This document shows positions 19,178 to 32,648 of a DNA stretch of 64,000 nt, one piece after another; the stretch's first letter is position 1; the number at the start of each line of letters is the position of its first letter. The notes beneath the pieces are model-generated. The model was not told the origin of the DNA. It did no database searches and saw nothing but the letters and a program-made list of their open reading frames with translations. The position numbers and the translations under genes are program-made. Source of the stretch: Urophycis tenuis (lineage: Eukaryota; Chordata; Actinopteri; Gadiformes; Phycidae). Location: the NCBI GenBank assembly GCA_036785325.1, contig JAXIVH010000084.1:310001-374000 (forward strand), given 5' to 3'.

Positions 19178-22100
19178 CTGGCCTCAGTGAGGACAGGGGC
19201 TTTATTTTCTTTTCTCTTCCTCCCAGGGGCCTCAGTGAGGAGAGGGGCCTCAATGGAGCAAGCAGCCTCAGTGATGAGAGGGGCATCGGTGAATGGAGAG
19301 CCTTCAGTGATGAGATGGGCTTTGGTTTCCTGTCTCTTCTTCCCTGGGTCCTCAGTGAGGGGAGCAGCCTCAGTGAGGAGAGGGGCCTCAATGGAGCAAG
19401 CAGCCTCAGTGATGAGAGGGGCATCGGTGAGGAGAGGGGCCACAGTGAGGAGAGGGGCTTTGGTTTCCTGTCTCTTCTTCCCTGGGGCCTCAGTGAGGGG
19501 ACCAGCCTTATTGAGGAGAGGGGCCTCAATGGAGCAAGCAGCCTCAGTGTTGAGAGGGGCATCGGTGAACGGAGAGCCTTCAGTGAGGAGAGGGGCTTTA
19601 TTTTGTCTCTTCTTCCCTGGGTCCTCAGTGAGGGGAGCAGCCTCAGTGAGGAGTGGGGCCTCAATGGAGTTAGGAGCCTTAGTGATGAGAAGGGAATCGG
19701 TGAGGAGAGGGGGTTTATTTTCCTGTGTCTTCTTCCCTGGGTCCTCAGTGAGGGGACCAGCCTCAGCAAGAAGAGGTGCTACAGTCAGGAGAGTGGCCAC
19801 AATGGAGTTCGTAGCCCCAGTGAGGGGAGGAGTCTCAGTGAGGGGAGGAGGTTCACTGAGTGGAGAGCCTTCAGTGAGGAGAGAGGCTTTAGTTTCCTGT
19901 CTCTTCTTCCCTGGGTCCTCAGTGAGGGGACCAGCCTCAGTGAGGAGAGGGGCCACAGCGAGGAGAGGGGCCACAAACCGGAGGGGCCACAGTGGATTTA
20001 CCAGTCTCAGTGAGGGGAGGAGTCTCAGTGAGTGGAGAGCCTTCAGTGAGGAGAGGGGCTTTAGTTTCCTGTCTCTTCCCTGGGTCCTCAGTGAGGGGAC
20101 AAGCCTCAGTGAGGAGAGGGGCCTCAATGGAGCAAGCAGCCTCAGTGATGAGAGGGGCATCGGTGAATGGAGAGCCTTCAGTAATGAGATGGGTTTTGGT
20201 TTCCTGTCTCTTCTTCCCTGGGTCCTCAGTGAGGGGACCAGCCTCAGCAAGGAGAGGGGCCAAAGTCAGGAGAGGGGCCACAGTCCGGATGGGCCACAAT
20301 GGAGGTAGCAGTCTCAGTGAGGGGAGGTGTCTCAGTGAGTGGAGAGCCTTCAGTGAGGAGAGGGGCTTTAGTTTTCTGTCTCTTCTTCCCTGAGTCCTCA
20401 GTGAGGGGACCAGACTCAGTGAGGGGAGGGGGCTCAATGGAGTAAGCAGCCTCAGTGATGAGAGGGGCATCGGTGAGTGGAGAGCCTTCAGTGATGAGAA
20501 GGGCTTTGGTTTCCTGTCTCTTCTTGCCTGGGTCCTCATTGAGGGGACCAGCCTCAGCAAGGAGAGGGGCCAAAAGTCAGGAGAGGGGCCACAGTGGAGT
20601 TAGCAGCCTCAGTGAGGGGAGGTGTCTCAGTGAGTGTCTCAAAGCCAGGAGAGGGGCCACATTGGATTTAGGTGCCTCAGTGAGGGGAGGAGTCTCAGTG
20701 AGTGGAGAGCCTTCAGTGAGGAGAGGGGCTTTAGTTTCCTGTCTATTCTTCCCTGGGTCCTCAGTGAGGGGACCAGCCTCAGCAAGGAGAGGGGCCAAAG
20801 TCAGGAGAGGGGCCACAGTCCGGATGGGCCACAGTGGAGTTAGCAGTCTCAGTGAGGGGAGGTGTCTCAGTGAGTGGAGAGCCTTCAGTGAGGAGAGGGG
20901 CTTTAGTTTTCTGTCTCTTCTTCCCTGAGTCCTCAGTGAGGGGACCAGCCTCAGTGAGGGGAGGGGGCTCAATGGAGTAAGCAGCCTCAGTGATGAGAAG
21001 GGCATCGGTGAGTGGAGAGCCTTCAGTGATGAGAAGGGCTTTGGTTTCCTGTCTCTTCTTCCCTGGGTCCTCAGTGAGGGGACCAGCCTCAGCAAGGAGA
21101 GGGGCCAAAAGTCAGGAGAGGGAACACAGTGGAGTTAGCAGCCTCAGTGAGGGGAGGTGTCTCAGTGAGTGTCTCAAAGCCAGGAGAGGGGCCACAGTGG
21201 ATTTAGCAGCCTCAGTGAGGGTAGGAGTCTCAGTGAGTGGAGAGCCTTCAATGAGGAGAGGGGCTTTAGTTTCCTGTCTCTTCTTCCCTGGGTCCTCAGT
21301 GAGGGGAACAGCCTCAGCAAGGAGAGGGGCCAAAGTCAGGAGAGGGGCCACAGTCTGGATGGGCCATAGTGGAGTTAGCAGTCTCAGTGAGGGGAGGTGT
21401 CTCAGTGAGTGGAGAGCCTTCAGTGAGGAGAGGGTCTTTATTTTCCTGTCTCTTCTTCCCTGAGTCCTCAGTGAGGGGACCAGACTCAGTGAGGGGAGGG
21501 GGCTCAATGGAGTAAGCAGCCTCAGTGATGAGAGGGGCATCGGTGAGTGGAGAGCCTTCAGTGATGAGAAGGGCTTTGGTTTCCTGTCTCTTCTTCCCTG
21601 GGTCCTCAGTGAGGGGACCAGCCTCAGCAAGGAGAGGGGCCAAAAGTCAGGAGAGGGGCCACAGTGGAGTTAGCAGCCTCAGTGAGGGGAGGTGTCTCAG
21701 TGAGTGTCTCAAAGCCAGGAGAGGGGCCACAGTGGATTTAGCAGCCTCAGTGAGGGGAGGAGTCTCAGTGAGTGGAAAGCCTTCAGTGAGGAGAGGGGCT
21801 TTAGTTTCCTGTCTCTTCTTCCCTGGGTCCTCAGTGAGGGGACCAGCCTCAATGAGGAGAGGGGCCTCAATGTAGTTAGCAGCCTCAGTGATGAGAGGGG
21901 CATCAGTGAACGGAGAGCCTTCAGTGATGAGATGGGCTTTGGTTTCCTGTCTCTTCTTCCCTGGGTCCTCAGTGACGGGACTAGCCTCAGCAAGGAGAGG
22001 GGCCAAAGTCAGGAGAGGGGCCACAGTCCGGATGGGCCACAGTGGAGTTAGCAGTCTCAGTGAGGGGAGGTGTCTCAGTGAGTGGAGAGCCTTCAGTGAG

Positions 22101-25100
22101 GAGAGGGGCTTTAGTTTTCTGTCTCTTCTTCCCTGAGTCCTCAGTGAGGGGACCAGCCTCAGTGAGGGGAGGGGGCTCAATGGAGTAAGCAGCCTCAGAG
22201 ATGAGAGGGGCATCGGTGAGTGGAGAGCCTTCAGTGATGAGAAGGGCTTTGGTTTCCTGTCTCTTCTTCCCTGGGTCCTCAGTGAGGGGACCAGCCTCAG
22301 CAAGGAGAGGGGCTAAAAGTCAGGAGAGGGGCCACAGTGGATTTAGCAGCCTCAGTGAGGGGAGGAGTCTCAGTGAGGGGACCAGCCTCAGTGAAGAGAG
22401 GGGCCTCAATGGAGCAAGCAGCCTCAGTGATGAGAGGGGCATTGGTGAACGGAGAGCCTTCAGTGAGGAGAGGGGCTTTAGCTTCCTGTCTCTTCTTCCC
22501 TGGGTCCTCAGTGAGGGGACCAGCCTCAGTGAGGAGAGGGGCCTCAATGGAGCAAGCAGCCTCAGTGATGAGAGGGGCATCGGTGAGGAGAGGGGCTTTG
22601 GTTTCCTGTCTCTTCTTCCCTGGGGCCTCAGTGAGGGGACTAGCCTTATTGAGGAGAGGGGCCTCAATGGAGCAAGCAGCCTCAGTGATGAGAGGGGCAT
22701 CAGTGAGGAGAGGGGCTTTGTTTCCCTCTCTCTTTTTCCCTGGGTCCTCAGTGAGGGGAGCAGCCTCAGTGAGGAGAGGGGCCTCAATGGAGCAAGCAGC
22801 CTCAGTGATGAGAGGGGCATCGGTGAACGGAGAGCCTTCAGTGAGGAGAGGGGCTTTAGCTTCCTGTCTCTTCTTCCCTGGGTCCTCAGTGAGGGGACCA
22901 GCCTCAGTGAGGAGAGGGGCCTCAATGGAGCAAGCAGCCTCAGTGATGAGAGGGGCTTTGGTTTCCTGTCTCTTCTTCCCTGGGGCCTCAGTGAGGGGAC
23001 CAGCCTTATTGAGGAGAGGGGCCTCAATGGAGCAAGCAGCCTCAGTGATGAGAGGGGCATCGGTGAGGAGAGGGGCTTTGTTTTCCTCTCTCTTTTTCCC
23101 TGGGTCCTCAGTGAGCGGAGCAGCCTCAGTGAGAAGAGGGGCCTCAATGGAGCAAGCAGCCTCAGTGATGAGAGGGGCATCGGTGAACGGAGAGCCTTCA
23201 GTGAGGAGAGGGGCTTTAGTTTCCTGTCTCTTCTTCCCTGGGTCCTCAGTGAGGGGAGCAGCCTCAGTGAGGAGAGGGGCCTCAATGGAGCAAGCAGCCT
23301 CAGTGATGAGAGGGGCATCGGTGAACGGAGAGCCTTCAGTGAGGAGAGGGGCTTTATTTTGTCCCTTCTTCCCTGGGTCCTCAGTGAGGGGAGCAGCCTC
23401 AGTGAGGAGTGGGGCCTCAATGGAGTTAGGAGCCTTAGTGATGAGAAGGGAATCGGTGAGGAGAGGGGGTTTATTTTCCTGTGTCTTCTTCCCTGGGTCC
23501 TCAGTGAGGGGACCAGCCTCAGCAAGAAGAGGTGCTACAGTCAGGGGAGTGGCCACAATGGAGTTCGTAGCCCCAGTGAGGGGAGGAGTCTCAGTGAGGG
23601 GAGGAGGTTCACTGAGTGGAGAGCCTTCAGTGAGGAGAGAGGATTTAGTTTCCTGTCTCTTCTTCCCTGGGTCCTCAGTGAGGTGACCAGCCTCAGTGAG
23701 GAGAGGGGCCACAGCGAGGAGAGGGGCCACAAACCGGAGGGGCCACAGTGGATTTAGCAGTCTCAGTGAGGGGAGGAGTCTCAGTGAGTGGAGAGCCTTC
23801 AGTGAGGAGAGGGGCTTTAGTTTCCTGTCTCTTCTTCCCTGGGTCCTCAGTGAGGGGACAAGCCTCAGTGAGGAGAGGGGCCTCAATGGAGCAAGCAGCT
23901 TCAGTGATGAGAGGGGCATCGGTGAACGGAGAGCCTTCAGTAATGAGATGGGTTTTGGTTTCCTGTCTCTTCTTCCCTGGGTCCTCAGTGAGGGGACCAG
24001 CCTCAGTGAAGAGAGGGGCCTCAATGGAGCAAGCAGCCTCAGTGATGAGAGGGGCATTGGTGATCGGAGAGCCTTCAGTGAGGAGAGGGGCTTTAGCTTC
24101 CTGTCTCTTCTTCCCTGGGTCCTCAGTGAGGGGACCAGCCTCAGTGAGGAGAGGGGCCTCAATGGAGCAAGCAGCCTCAGTGATGAGAGGAGCATCGGTG
24201 AACGGAGAGCCTTCAGTGATGAGATGGGCTTTGGTTTCCTGTCTCTTCTTCCCTGGGTCCTCAGTGAGGGGAACAGCCTCAGCAAGGAGAGGGGCCAAAG
24301 TCAGGAGAGGGGCCACAGTCTGGATGGGCCGTAGTGGAGTTAGCAGTCTCAGTGAGGGGAGGTGTCTCAGTGAGTGGAGAGCCTTCAGTGAGGAGAGGGT
24401 CTTTAGTTTCCTGTCTCTTCTTCCCTGAGTCCTCAGTGAGGGGACCAAACTCAGTGAGGGGATGGGGCTCAATGGAGTAAGCAGCCTCAGTGATCAGAGG
24501 GGCATCGGTGAGTGGAGAGCCTTCAGTGATGAGAAGGGCTTTGGTTTCCTTTCTCTTCTTCCCTGGTTCCTCAGTGAGGGGAACAGCCTCAGCAAGGAGA
24601 GGGGCCAAAAGTCAGGAGAGGGGCAACAGTGGAGTTAGCAGCCTCAGTGAGGGGAGGTGTCTCAGTGAGTGTCTCAAAGCCAGGAGAGGGGCCACAGTGG
24701 ATTTAGCAGCCTCAGTGAGGGGAGGAGTCTCAGTGAGTGGAGAGCCTTCAGTGAGGAGAGGGGCTTTAGTTTCCTGTCTCTTCTACCCTGGGTCCTCAGT
24801 GAGGGGACCAGCCTCAATGAGGAGAGGGGCCTCAATGTAGTTAGCAGCCTCATTTATGAGAGGGGCATCGGTGAACGGAGAGCCTTCAGTGATGAGATGG
24901 GCTTTTGTTTCCTGTCTCTTCTTCCCTGGGTCCTCAGTGAGGGGACCAGCCTCAGCAAGGAGAGGGGCCAAAGTCAGGAGAGGGGCCACAGTCCGGATGG
25001 GCCACAGTGGAGTTAGCAGTCTCAGTGAGGGGAGGTGTCTCAGTGAGTGGAGAGCCTTCAGTGAGGAGAGGGGCTTTAGTTTTCTGTCTCTTCTTCCCTG

Positions 25101-28100
25101 AGTCCTCAGTGAGGGGACCAGACTCAGTGAGGGGAGGGGGCTCAGTGAGGGGAGGGGGCTCAATGGAGTAAGCAGCCTCAGTGATGAGAGGGGCATCGGT
25201 GAGTGGAGAGCCTTCAGTGATGAGAAGGGCTTTGGTTTCCTGTCTCTTCTTCCCTGGGTCCTCAGTGAGGGGACCAGCCTCAGCAAGGAGAGGGGCCAAA
25301 AGTCAGGAGAGGGGCCACAATGGAGTTAGCAGCCTCAGTGAGGGGAGGTGTCTAAGTGAGTGTCTCAAAGCCAGGAGAGGGGCCACAGTGGATTTAGCAG
25401 CCTCTGTGAGGGGAGGAGTCTCAGTGAGTGGAGAGCCTTCAGTGAGGAGAGGGGCTTTAGTTTCCTGTTTCTTCTTCCCTGGGTCCTCAGTGAGGGGACC
25501 AGCCTCAGCAAGGAGAGGGGCCACAGTCCGGATGGGCCACAGTGGAGTTAGCAGTCTCAGTGAGGGGAGGTGTCTCAGTGAGTGGAGACCCTTCAGTGAG
25601 GAGAGGGTCTTTAGTTTTCTGTCTCTTCTTCCCTGAGTCCTCAGTGAGGGGACCAGCCTCAGTGAGGGGAGGGGGCTCAATGGAGTAAGCAGCCTCAGTG
25701 ATGAGAGGGGCATCGGTGAGTGGAGAGCCTTCAGTGATGAGAAGGGCTTTGGTTTCCTGTCTCTTCTTCCCTGGGTCTTCAGTGAGGGGACCAGCCACAG
25801 CAAGGAGAGGGGCCAAAAGTCAGGAGAGCGGCCACGGTGGAGTTATCAGCCTCAGTGAGGGGAGGTGTCTCAGTGAGTGTCTCAAAGCCAGGAGAGGGGC
25901 CACAGTGGATTTAGCAGCCTCAGTGAGGGGAGGAGTCTCAGTGAGTGGAAAGCCTTCAGTGAGGAGAGGGGCTTTAGTTTCCTGTCTCTTCTTCCCTGGG
26001 TCCTCAGTGAGGGGACCAGCCTCAATGAGGAGAGGGGCCTCAATGTAGTTAGCAGCCTCAGTGATGAGAGGGGCATCGGTGAACGGAGAGCCTTCAGTGA
26101 TGAGATGGGCTTTGGTTTCCTGTCTCTTCTTCCCTGGGTCCTCAGTGAGGGGACCAGCCTCAGCAAGGAGAGGGGCCAAAGTCAGGAGAGGGGCCACAGT
26201 CCGGATGGGCCACAGTGGAGTTAGCAGTCTCAGTGAGGGGAGGTGTCTCAGTGAGTGGAGAGCCTTCAGTGAGGAGAGGGTCTTTAGTTTCCTGTCTCTT
26301 CCTCCCTGGGTCCTCAGTGAGGGGACCAGCCTCAGTGAGGAGAGGGGCCTCAATGGAGTAAGCAGCCTCAGTAATGAGAGGGGCATCGGTGAGTGGAGAG
26401 CCTTCAGTGATGAGAAGGGCTTTGGTTTCCTGTCTCTTCTTCCCTGGGTCCTCAGTGAGGGGACTAGCCTCAGTGAAGAGAGGGGCCTCAATGGAGCAAG
26501 CAGCCTCAAGGATGAGAGGGGCATTGGTGAACGGAGAGCCTTCAGTGAGGAGAGGGGCTTTAGCTTCCTGTCTCTTCTTCCCTGGGTCCTCAGTGAGGGG
26601 ACCAGCCTCAGTGAGGAGAGGGGCCTCAATGGAGCAAGCAGCCTCAGTGATGAGAGGGGCATCGGTGAACTGAGAGCCTTCAGTGATGAGATGGGCTTTG
26701 GTTTCCTGTCTCTTCTTCCCTGGGTCCTCAGTGAGGGGAACAGCCTCAGCAAGGAGAGGGGCCAAAGTCAGGAGAGGGGCCACAGTCTGGATGGGCCATA
26801 GTGGAGTTAGCAGTCTCATTGAGGGGAGGTGTCTCAGTGAGTGGAGAGCCTTCAGTGAGGAGAGGGTCTTTAGTTTCCTGTCTCTTCTTCCCTGAGTCCT
26901 CAGTGAGGGGACCAGACTCAGTGAGGGGAGGGGGCTCAATGGAGTAAGCAGCCTCAGTGATCAGAGGGGCATCGGTGAGTGGAGAGCCTTCAGTGATGAG
27001 AAGGGCTTTGGTTTCCTGTCTCTTCTTCCCTGGGTCCTCAGTGAGGGGACCAGCCTCAGCAAGGAGAGGGGCCAAAAGTCAGGAGAGGGGCCACAGTGGA
27101 GTTAGCAGCCTCAGTGAGGGGAGGTGTCTCAGTGAGTGGAGAGCGTTCAGTGAGGAGAGGGGCTTTAGTTTCCTTTCTCTTCTTCCCTGGGTCCTCAGTG
27201 AGGGGACCAGCCTCAGCAAGGAGATGGGCCAAAGTCAGGAGAGGGGCCACAGTCCGGATGGGCCACAGTGGAGTTAGCAGTCTCAGTGAGGGGAGGTGTC
27301 TCAGTGAGTGGAGAGCCTTCAGTGAGGGGAGGGGCTTTAGTTTTCTGTCTCTTCTTCCCTGAGTCCTCAGTGAGGGGACCAGCCTCAGTGAGGGGAGGGG
27401 GCTCAATGGGGTAAGCAGCCTCAGTGATGAGAGGGGCATCGGTGAGTGGAGAGCCTTCAGTGATGAGAAGGGCTTTGGTTTCCTGTCTCTTCTTCCCTGG
27501 GTCCTCATTGAGGGGACCAGCCTCAGCAAGGAGAGGGGCCAAAAGTCAGGAGAGGGGCCACAGTGGAGTTAGCAGCCTCAGTGAGGGGAGGTGTCTCAGT
27601 GAGTGTCTGAAAGCCAGGGGAGGGGCCACAGTGGATTTAGCAGCCTCAGTGAGGGGAGGAGTCTCAGTGAGTGGAGAGCCTTCAGTGAGGAGAGGGGCTT
27701 TAGTTTCCTGTCTCTTCTTCCCTGGGTCCTCAGTGAGGGGACCAGCCTCAGCAAGGAGAGGGGCCAAAGTCAGGAGAGGGGCCACAGTCCGGATGGGCCA
27801 CAGTGGAGTTAGCAGTCTCAGTGAGGGGAGGTGTCTCAGTGAGTGGAGAGCCTTCAGTGAGGAGAGGGGCTTTAGGTTTCTGTCTCTTCTTCCCTGAGTC
27901 CTCAGTGAGGGGACCAGCCTCAGTGAGGGGAGGGGGCTCAATGGAGTAAGCAGCCTCAGTGATGAGAGGGGCATCGGTGAGTGGAGAGCCTTCAGTGATG
28001 AGAAGGGCTTTGGTTTCCTGTCTCTTCTTCCCTGGGTCCTCAGTGAGGGGACCAGCCTCAGCAAGGAGAGGGGCCAAAAGTCAGGAGAGGGGCCACAGTG

Positions 28101-31100
28101 GAGTTAGCAGCCTCAGTGAGGGGAGGTGTCTCAGTGAGTGTCTCAAAGCCAGGAGAGGGGCCACAGTGGATTTAGCAGCCTCAGTGAGGGGAGGAGTCTC
28201 AGTGAGTGGAGAGCCTTCAGTGAGGAGAGGGGCTTTAGTTTCCTGTCTCTTCTTCCCTGGGTCCTCAGTGAGGGGACCAGCCTCAATGAGGAGAGGGGCC
28301 TCAATGTAGTTAGCAGCCTCAGTGATGAGAGGGGCATCGGTGAACGGAGAGCCTTCAGTGATGAGATGGGCTTTGGTTTCTTGTCTCTTCTTCCCTGGGT
28401 CCTCAGTGAGGGGACCAGCCTCAGCAAGGAGAGGGGCCAAAGTCAGGAGAGGGGCCACAGTCCGGATGGGCCACAGTGGAGTTAGCAGTCTCAGTGAGGG
28501 GAGGTGTCTCAGTGAGTGGAGAGCCTTCAGTGAGGAGAGGGTCTTTAGTTTCCTGTCTCTTCCTCCCTGGGTCCTCAGTGAGGGGACCAGCCTCAGTGAG
28601 GAGAGGGGCCTCAATGGAGTAAGCAGCCTCAGTAATGAGAGGGGCATCGGTGAGTGGAGAGCCTTCAGTGATGAGAAGGGCTTTGGTTTCCTGTCTCTTC
28701 TTCCCTGGGTCCTCAGTGAGGGGACCAGCCTCAGTGAAGAGAGGGGCCTCAATGGAGCAAGCAGCCTCAGTGATGAGAGGGGCATTGGTGAACGGAGAGC
28801 CTTCAGTGAGGAGAGCGGCTTTAGCTTCCTGTCTCTTCTTCCCTGGGTCCTCAGTGAGGGGACCAGCCTCAGTGAGGAGAGGGGCCTCAATGGAGCAAGC
28901 AGCCTCAGTGATGAGAGGGGCATCGGTGAACGGAGAGCCTTCAGTGATGAGATGGGCTTTGGTTTCCTGTCTCTTCTTCCCTGGGTCCTCAGTGAGGGGA
29001 CCAGCCTCAGCAAGGAGAGGGGCCAAAGTCAGGAGAGGGGCCATAGTCCGGATGGGCCACAGTGGAGTTAGCAGTCTCAGTGAGGGGAGGTGTCTCAGTG
29101 AGTGGAGAGCCTTCAGTGAGGAGAGGGGCTTTAGTTTCCTGTCTCTTCTTCCCTGGGTCCTCAGTGAGGGGACCAGCCTCAGCAAGGAGAGGGGCCAAAG
29201 TCAGGAGAGGGGCCACAGTCCGCATGGGCCACAGTGGAGTTAGCAGTCTCAGTGAGGGGAGGTGTCTCAGTGAGTGGAGAGCCTTCAGTGAGGAGAGGGG
29301 CTTTAGTTTTCTGTCTCTTCTTCCCTGAGTCCTCAGTGAGGGGACCAGCCTCAGTGAGGGGAGGGGGCTCAATGGAGCAAGCAGCCTCAGTGAGGAGAGG
29401 GGCATCGGTGAGTGGAGAGCCTTCAGTGATGAGAAGGGCTTTGGTTTCCTGTCTCTTCTTCCCTGGGTCCTCAGTGAGGGGACCAGCCTCAGCAAGGAGA
29501 GGGGCCAAAAGTCAGGAGAGGGGCCACAGTGAAGTTAGCAGCCTCAGTGAGGGGAGGTGTCTCAGTGAGTGTCTCAAAGCCAGGAGAGGGGCCACAGTGG
29601 ATTCAGCAGCCTCAGTGAGGGGAGGAGTCTCAGTGAGTGGAGAGCCTTCAGTGAGGAGAGGGGCTTTAGTTTCCTGTCTCTTCTTCCCTGGGTCCTCAGT
29701 GAGGGGACCAGCCTCAATGAGGAGAGGGGCCTCAATGTAGTTAGCAGCCTCAGTGATGAGAGGGGCATCGGTGAACGGAGAGCCTTCAGTGATGAGATGG
29801 GCTTTGGTTTCCTGTCTCTTCTTTCCTGGGTCCTCAGTGAGGGGACCAGCCTCAGCAAGGAGAGGGGCCAAAGTCAGGAGAGGGGCCACAGTCTGGATGG
29901 GCCATAGTGGAGTTAGCAGTCTCAGTGAGGGGAGGTGTCTCAGTGAGTGGAGAGCCTTCAGTGAGGAGATGGTCTTTAGTTTCCTGTCTCTTCTTCCCTG
30001 AGTCCTCAGTGAGGGGACCAGACTCAGTGAGGGGAGGGGGCTCAATGGAGTAAGCAGCCTCAGTGATGAGAGGGGCATCGGTGAGTGGAGAGCCTTCAGT
30101 GATGAGAAGGGCTTTGGTTTCCTGTCTCTTCTTCCCTGGGTCCTCAGTGAGGGGACCAGCCTCAGCAAGGAGAGGGGCCAAAGTCAGGAGAGGGGCCACA
30201 GTCCGGATGGGACACAGTGGAGTTAGCAGTCTCAGTGAGGGGAGGTGGCTCAATGGAGTAAGCAGCCTCAGTGATGAGAGGGGCATCGGTGAGTGGAGAG
30301 CCTTCAGTGATGAGAAGGGCTTTGGTTTCCTGTCTCTTCTTCCCTGGGTCCTCAGTGAGGGGACCAGCCTCAGCAAGGAGAGGGGCCAAAAGTCAGAAGA
30401 GGGGCCACAGTGGAGTTAGCAGCCTCAGTGAGGGGAGGTGTCTCAGTGAGTGTCTCAAAGCCAGGAGAGGGGCCACAGTGGATTTAGCAGCCTCAGTGAG
30501 GGGAGGAGTCTCAGTGAGTGGAGAGCCTTCAGTGAGGAGAGGGGCTTTAGTTTCCTGTCTCTTCTTCCCTGGGTCCTCAGTGAGGGGACCAGCCTCAATG
30601 AGGAGAGGGGCCTCAATGTAGTTAGCAGCCTCATTGATGAGAGGGGCATCGGTGAACGGAGAGCCTTCAGTGATGAGATGGGCTTTGGTTTCCTGTCTCT
30701 TCTTCCCTGGGTCCTCAGTGAGGGGACCAGCCTCAGCAAGGAGAGGGGCCAAAGTCAGGAGAGGGGCCACAGTCCGGATGGGCCACAGTGGAGTTAGCAG
30801 TGTCAGTGAGGGGAGGTGTCTCAGTGAGTGGAGAGCCTTCAGTGAGGAGAGGGTCTTTAGTTTCCTGTCTCTTCCTCCCTGGGTCCTCAGTGAGGGGACC
30901 AGCCTCAGTGAGGAGAGGGGCCTCAATGGAGTAAGCAGCCTCAGTAATGAGAGGGGCATCGGTGAGTGGAGAGCCTTCAGTGATGAGAAGGGCTTTGGTT
31001 TCCTGTCTCTTCTTCCCTGGGTCCTCAGTGAGGGGACCAGCCTCAGTGAAGAGAGGGGCCTCAATGGAGCAAGCAGCCTCAGTGATGAGAGGGGCATTGG

Positions 31101-31908
31101 TGAACGGAGAGCCTTCAGTGATGAGATGGGCTTTGGTTTCCTGTCTCTTCTTCCCTGGGTCCTCAGTGAGGGGACCAGCCTCAGCAAGGAGAGGGGCCAA
31201 AGTCAGGAGAGGGGCCACAGTCCGGATGGGCCACAGTGGATTTAGCAGCCTCAGTGATGAGAGGAGCATCGGTGAACGGAGAGCCTTCAGTGATGACATG
31301 AGCTTTGGTTTCCTGTCTCTTCTTCCATGGGTCCTCAGTGAGGGGACCAGCCTCAGCAAGGAGAGGGGCCAACGTCAGGAGAGGGGCCAAAGTCCGGATG
31401 GGCCACAGTGGAGTTAGCAGTCTCAGTGAGGGGAGGTGTCTCAGTGAGTGGAGAGCCTTCAGTGAGGAGAGGGTCTTTAGTTTTCTGTGTCTTCTTCCCT
31501 GGGTCCTCAGTGAGGGGACCAGCCTCAGTGAGGAGATGGGCCTCAATAGAGTAAGCAGCCTCAGTGATGAGAGGGGCATCGGTGAGTGGAGAGCCTTCAG
31601 TGATGAGAAGGGCTTTGGTTTCCTGTCTCTTCTTCCCTGGGTCCTCAGTGAGGGGACCAGCCTCAGCAAGGAGAGGGGCCAAAAGTCAGGAGAGGGGCCA
31701 CAGTGTAGTTAGCAGCCTCAGTGAGGGGAGGTGTCTCAGTGAGTGTCTCAAAGCCAGGAGAGGGGCCACAGTGGATTTAGCAGCCTCAGTGAGGGGAGAA
31801 GTCTCAGTGAGTGGAGAGCCTTCAGTGAGGAGAGTGGCTTTAGTTTCCTGTCTCTTCTTCCCATGGGCCTCAGTGAGGGGAGCAGCCTCAGTGAGGAGAG
31901 GGGCAACT
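19178..31908. repeat. G/A-rich 138-bp minisatellite array, second block (about 12.7 kb)
   Basis: Same monomer family as at 1-4083. Higher-order units of 535 bp are clear (20455, 20990, 21525; again 27424, 27959). A second sub-type of monomer fills 19178-20050 and 22340-23760 and resembles the array at 49209-52380. The longest minus-strand open stretch runs 24285-22297 (662 codons, TEA-rich), and the longest plus-strand one 22201-23757 (518 codons). Several frames are open over the same bases, so length alone is not evidence of coding. Confidence 0.95.
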
Positions 31909-32025
31909 GAAACCTCTTTCCCTCTTTCCACTCCTTCTTTTTCGCACCTTGTACTTCTTATTCAGGAGCTGCTCTGCTTTCTACCTCTCCTTTTTCTCTA
32001 ATTTCACTTTTTGCTTGGCCTGTCA

Positions 32026-32214
32026 TTAAGTTTTTTGCCATTGGTTATTGATCTCTTGCTGCTTTTTGGCCCCAAGCTGAGGTATTTTGTGTTGCTCCTT
32101 GGCGAGCTTGGCCTCTCCCTTCTCCCGCCTCAGCTTATCATGGAGTCTCTCTTTCCCTGCTCCTTTCTTCTGGTCCCGCGTAGGTGATGTTTCTGAGGGC
32201 CTGATGACCTTAAT
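32026..32214 (-). CDS. Candidate alternative last exon, basic, copy B
   Basis: Acceptor ccgccacag, then 62 codons and TAA. It differs from copy A by a few residues. The charged composition and the phase-0 start are the same. The poly-A run before the stop is one base shorter, with a compensating C. There is no recognised family. Confidence 0.35.
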   Translation of the reverse strand: MKVIRPSETSPTRDQKKGAGKERLHDKLRREKGEAKLAKEQHKIPQLGAKKQQEINNQWQKT

Positions 32215-32296
32215 CTGTGGCGGGAAAATTCAACAGTGCCACAACATTAACTTCAGAACTTTATTTTGTTCACATTAAAATGAAATGTGTGTCAGG

Positions 32297-32648
32297 GTTT
32301 TTCTAGGATTTCTCACGGCCAGGGTTGGGGTTCCTAATGGCTAGCGTTAGGGTTTGGGGGTTTAATGGATAGGCTTAGGTTTACATATGGCTAGGGTTAG
32401 GGTTGGGGGTTCCTATGGATAGGCTTAGGGTTGGGGGTTCTAATGGCTAGGCTTAGGGTTACTTATAGTTAGGGTTAAGGTTGGGGGTTCTTATGGCTAG
32501 AGTTGGGGTTGGGGGTTCTTATGGCTAGGGTTAAGGTTGGAGGTTCTTATGGCTAGGGTTAGGGTTGGGGGTTATTGGCTACGGTTAGGGGTTCATATGG
32601 CTAGGGTTAGGGTTGGGGGTTCATATGGCTAGGGTTAGGGTTGGGGGT
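32297..32648. repeat. Telomere-like minisatellite, copy B
   Basis: Same imperfect ggctagggttagggttgggg units as in copy A, slightly shorter because of an internal deletion near its start. Confidence 0.85.

Noticed and set aside
22201..24285. Long open frames (518 codons plus, 662 codons minus) as real genes
   Set aside because: They overlap each other and further frames in a stop-poor 138-bp satellite. Frames break between units, and no start context, splice site or family domain supports them.
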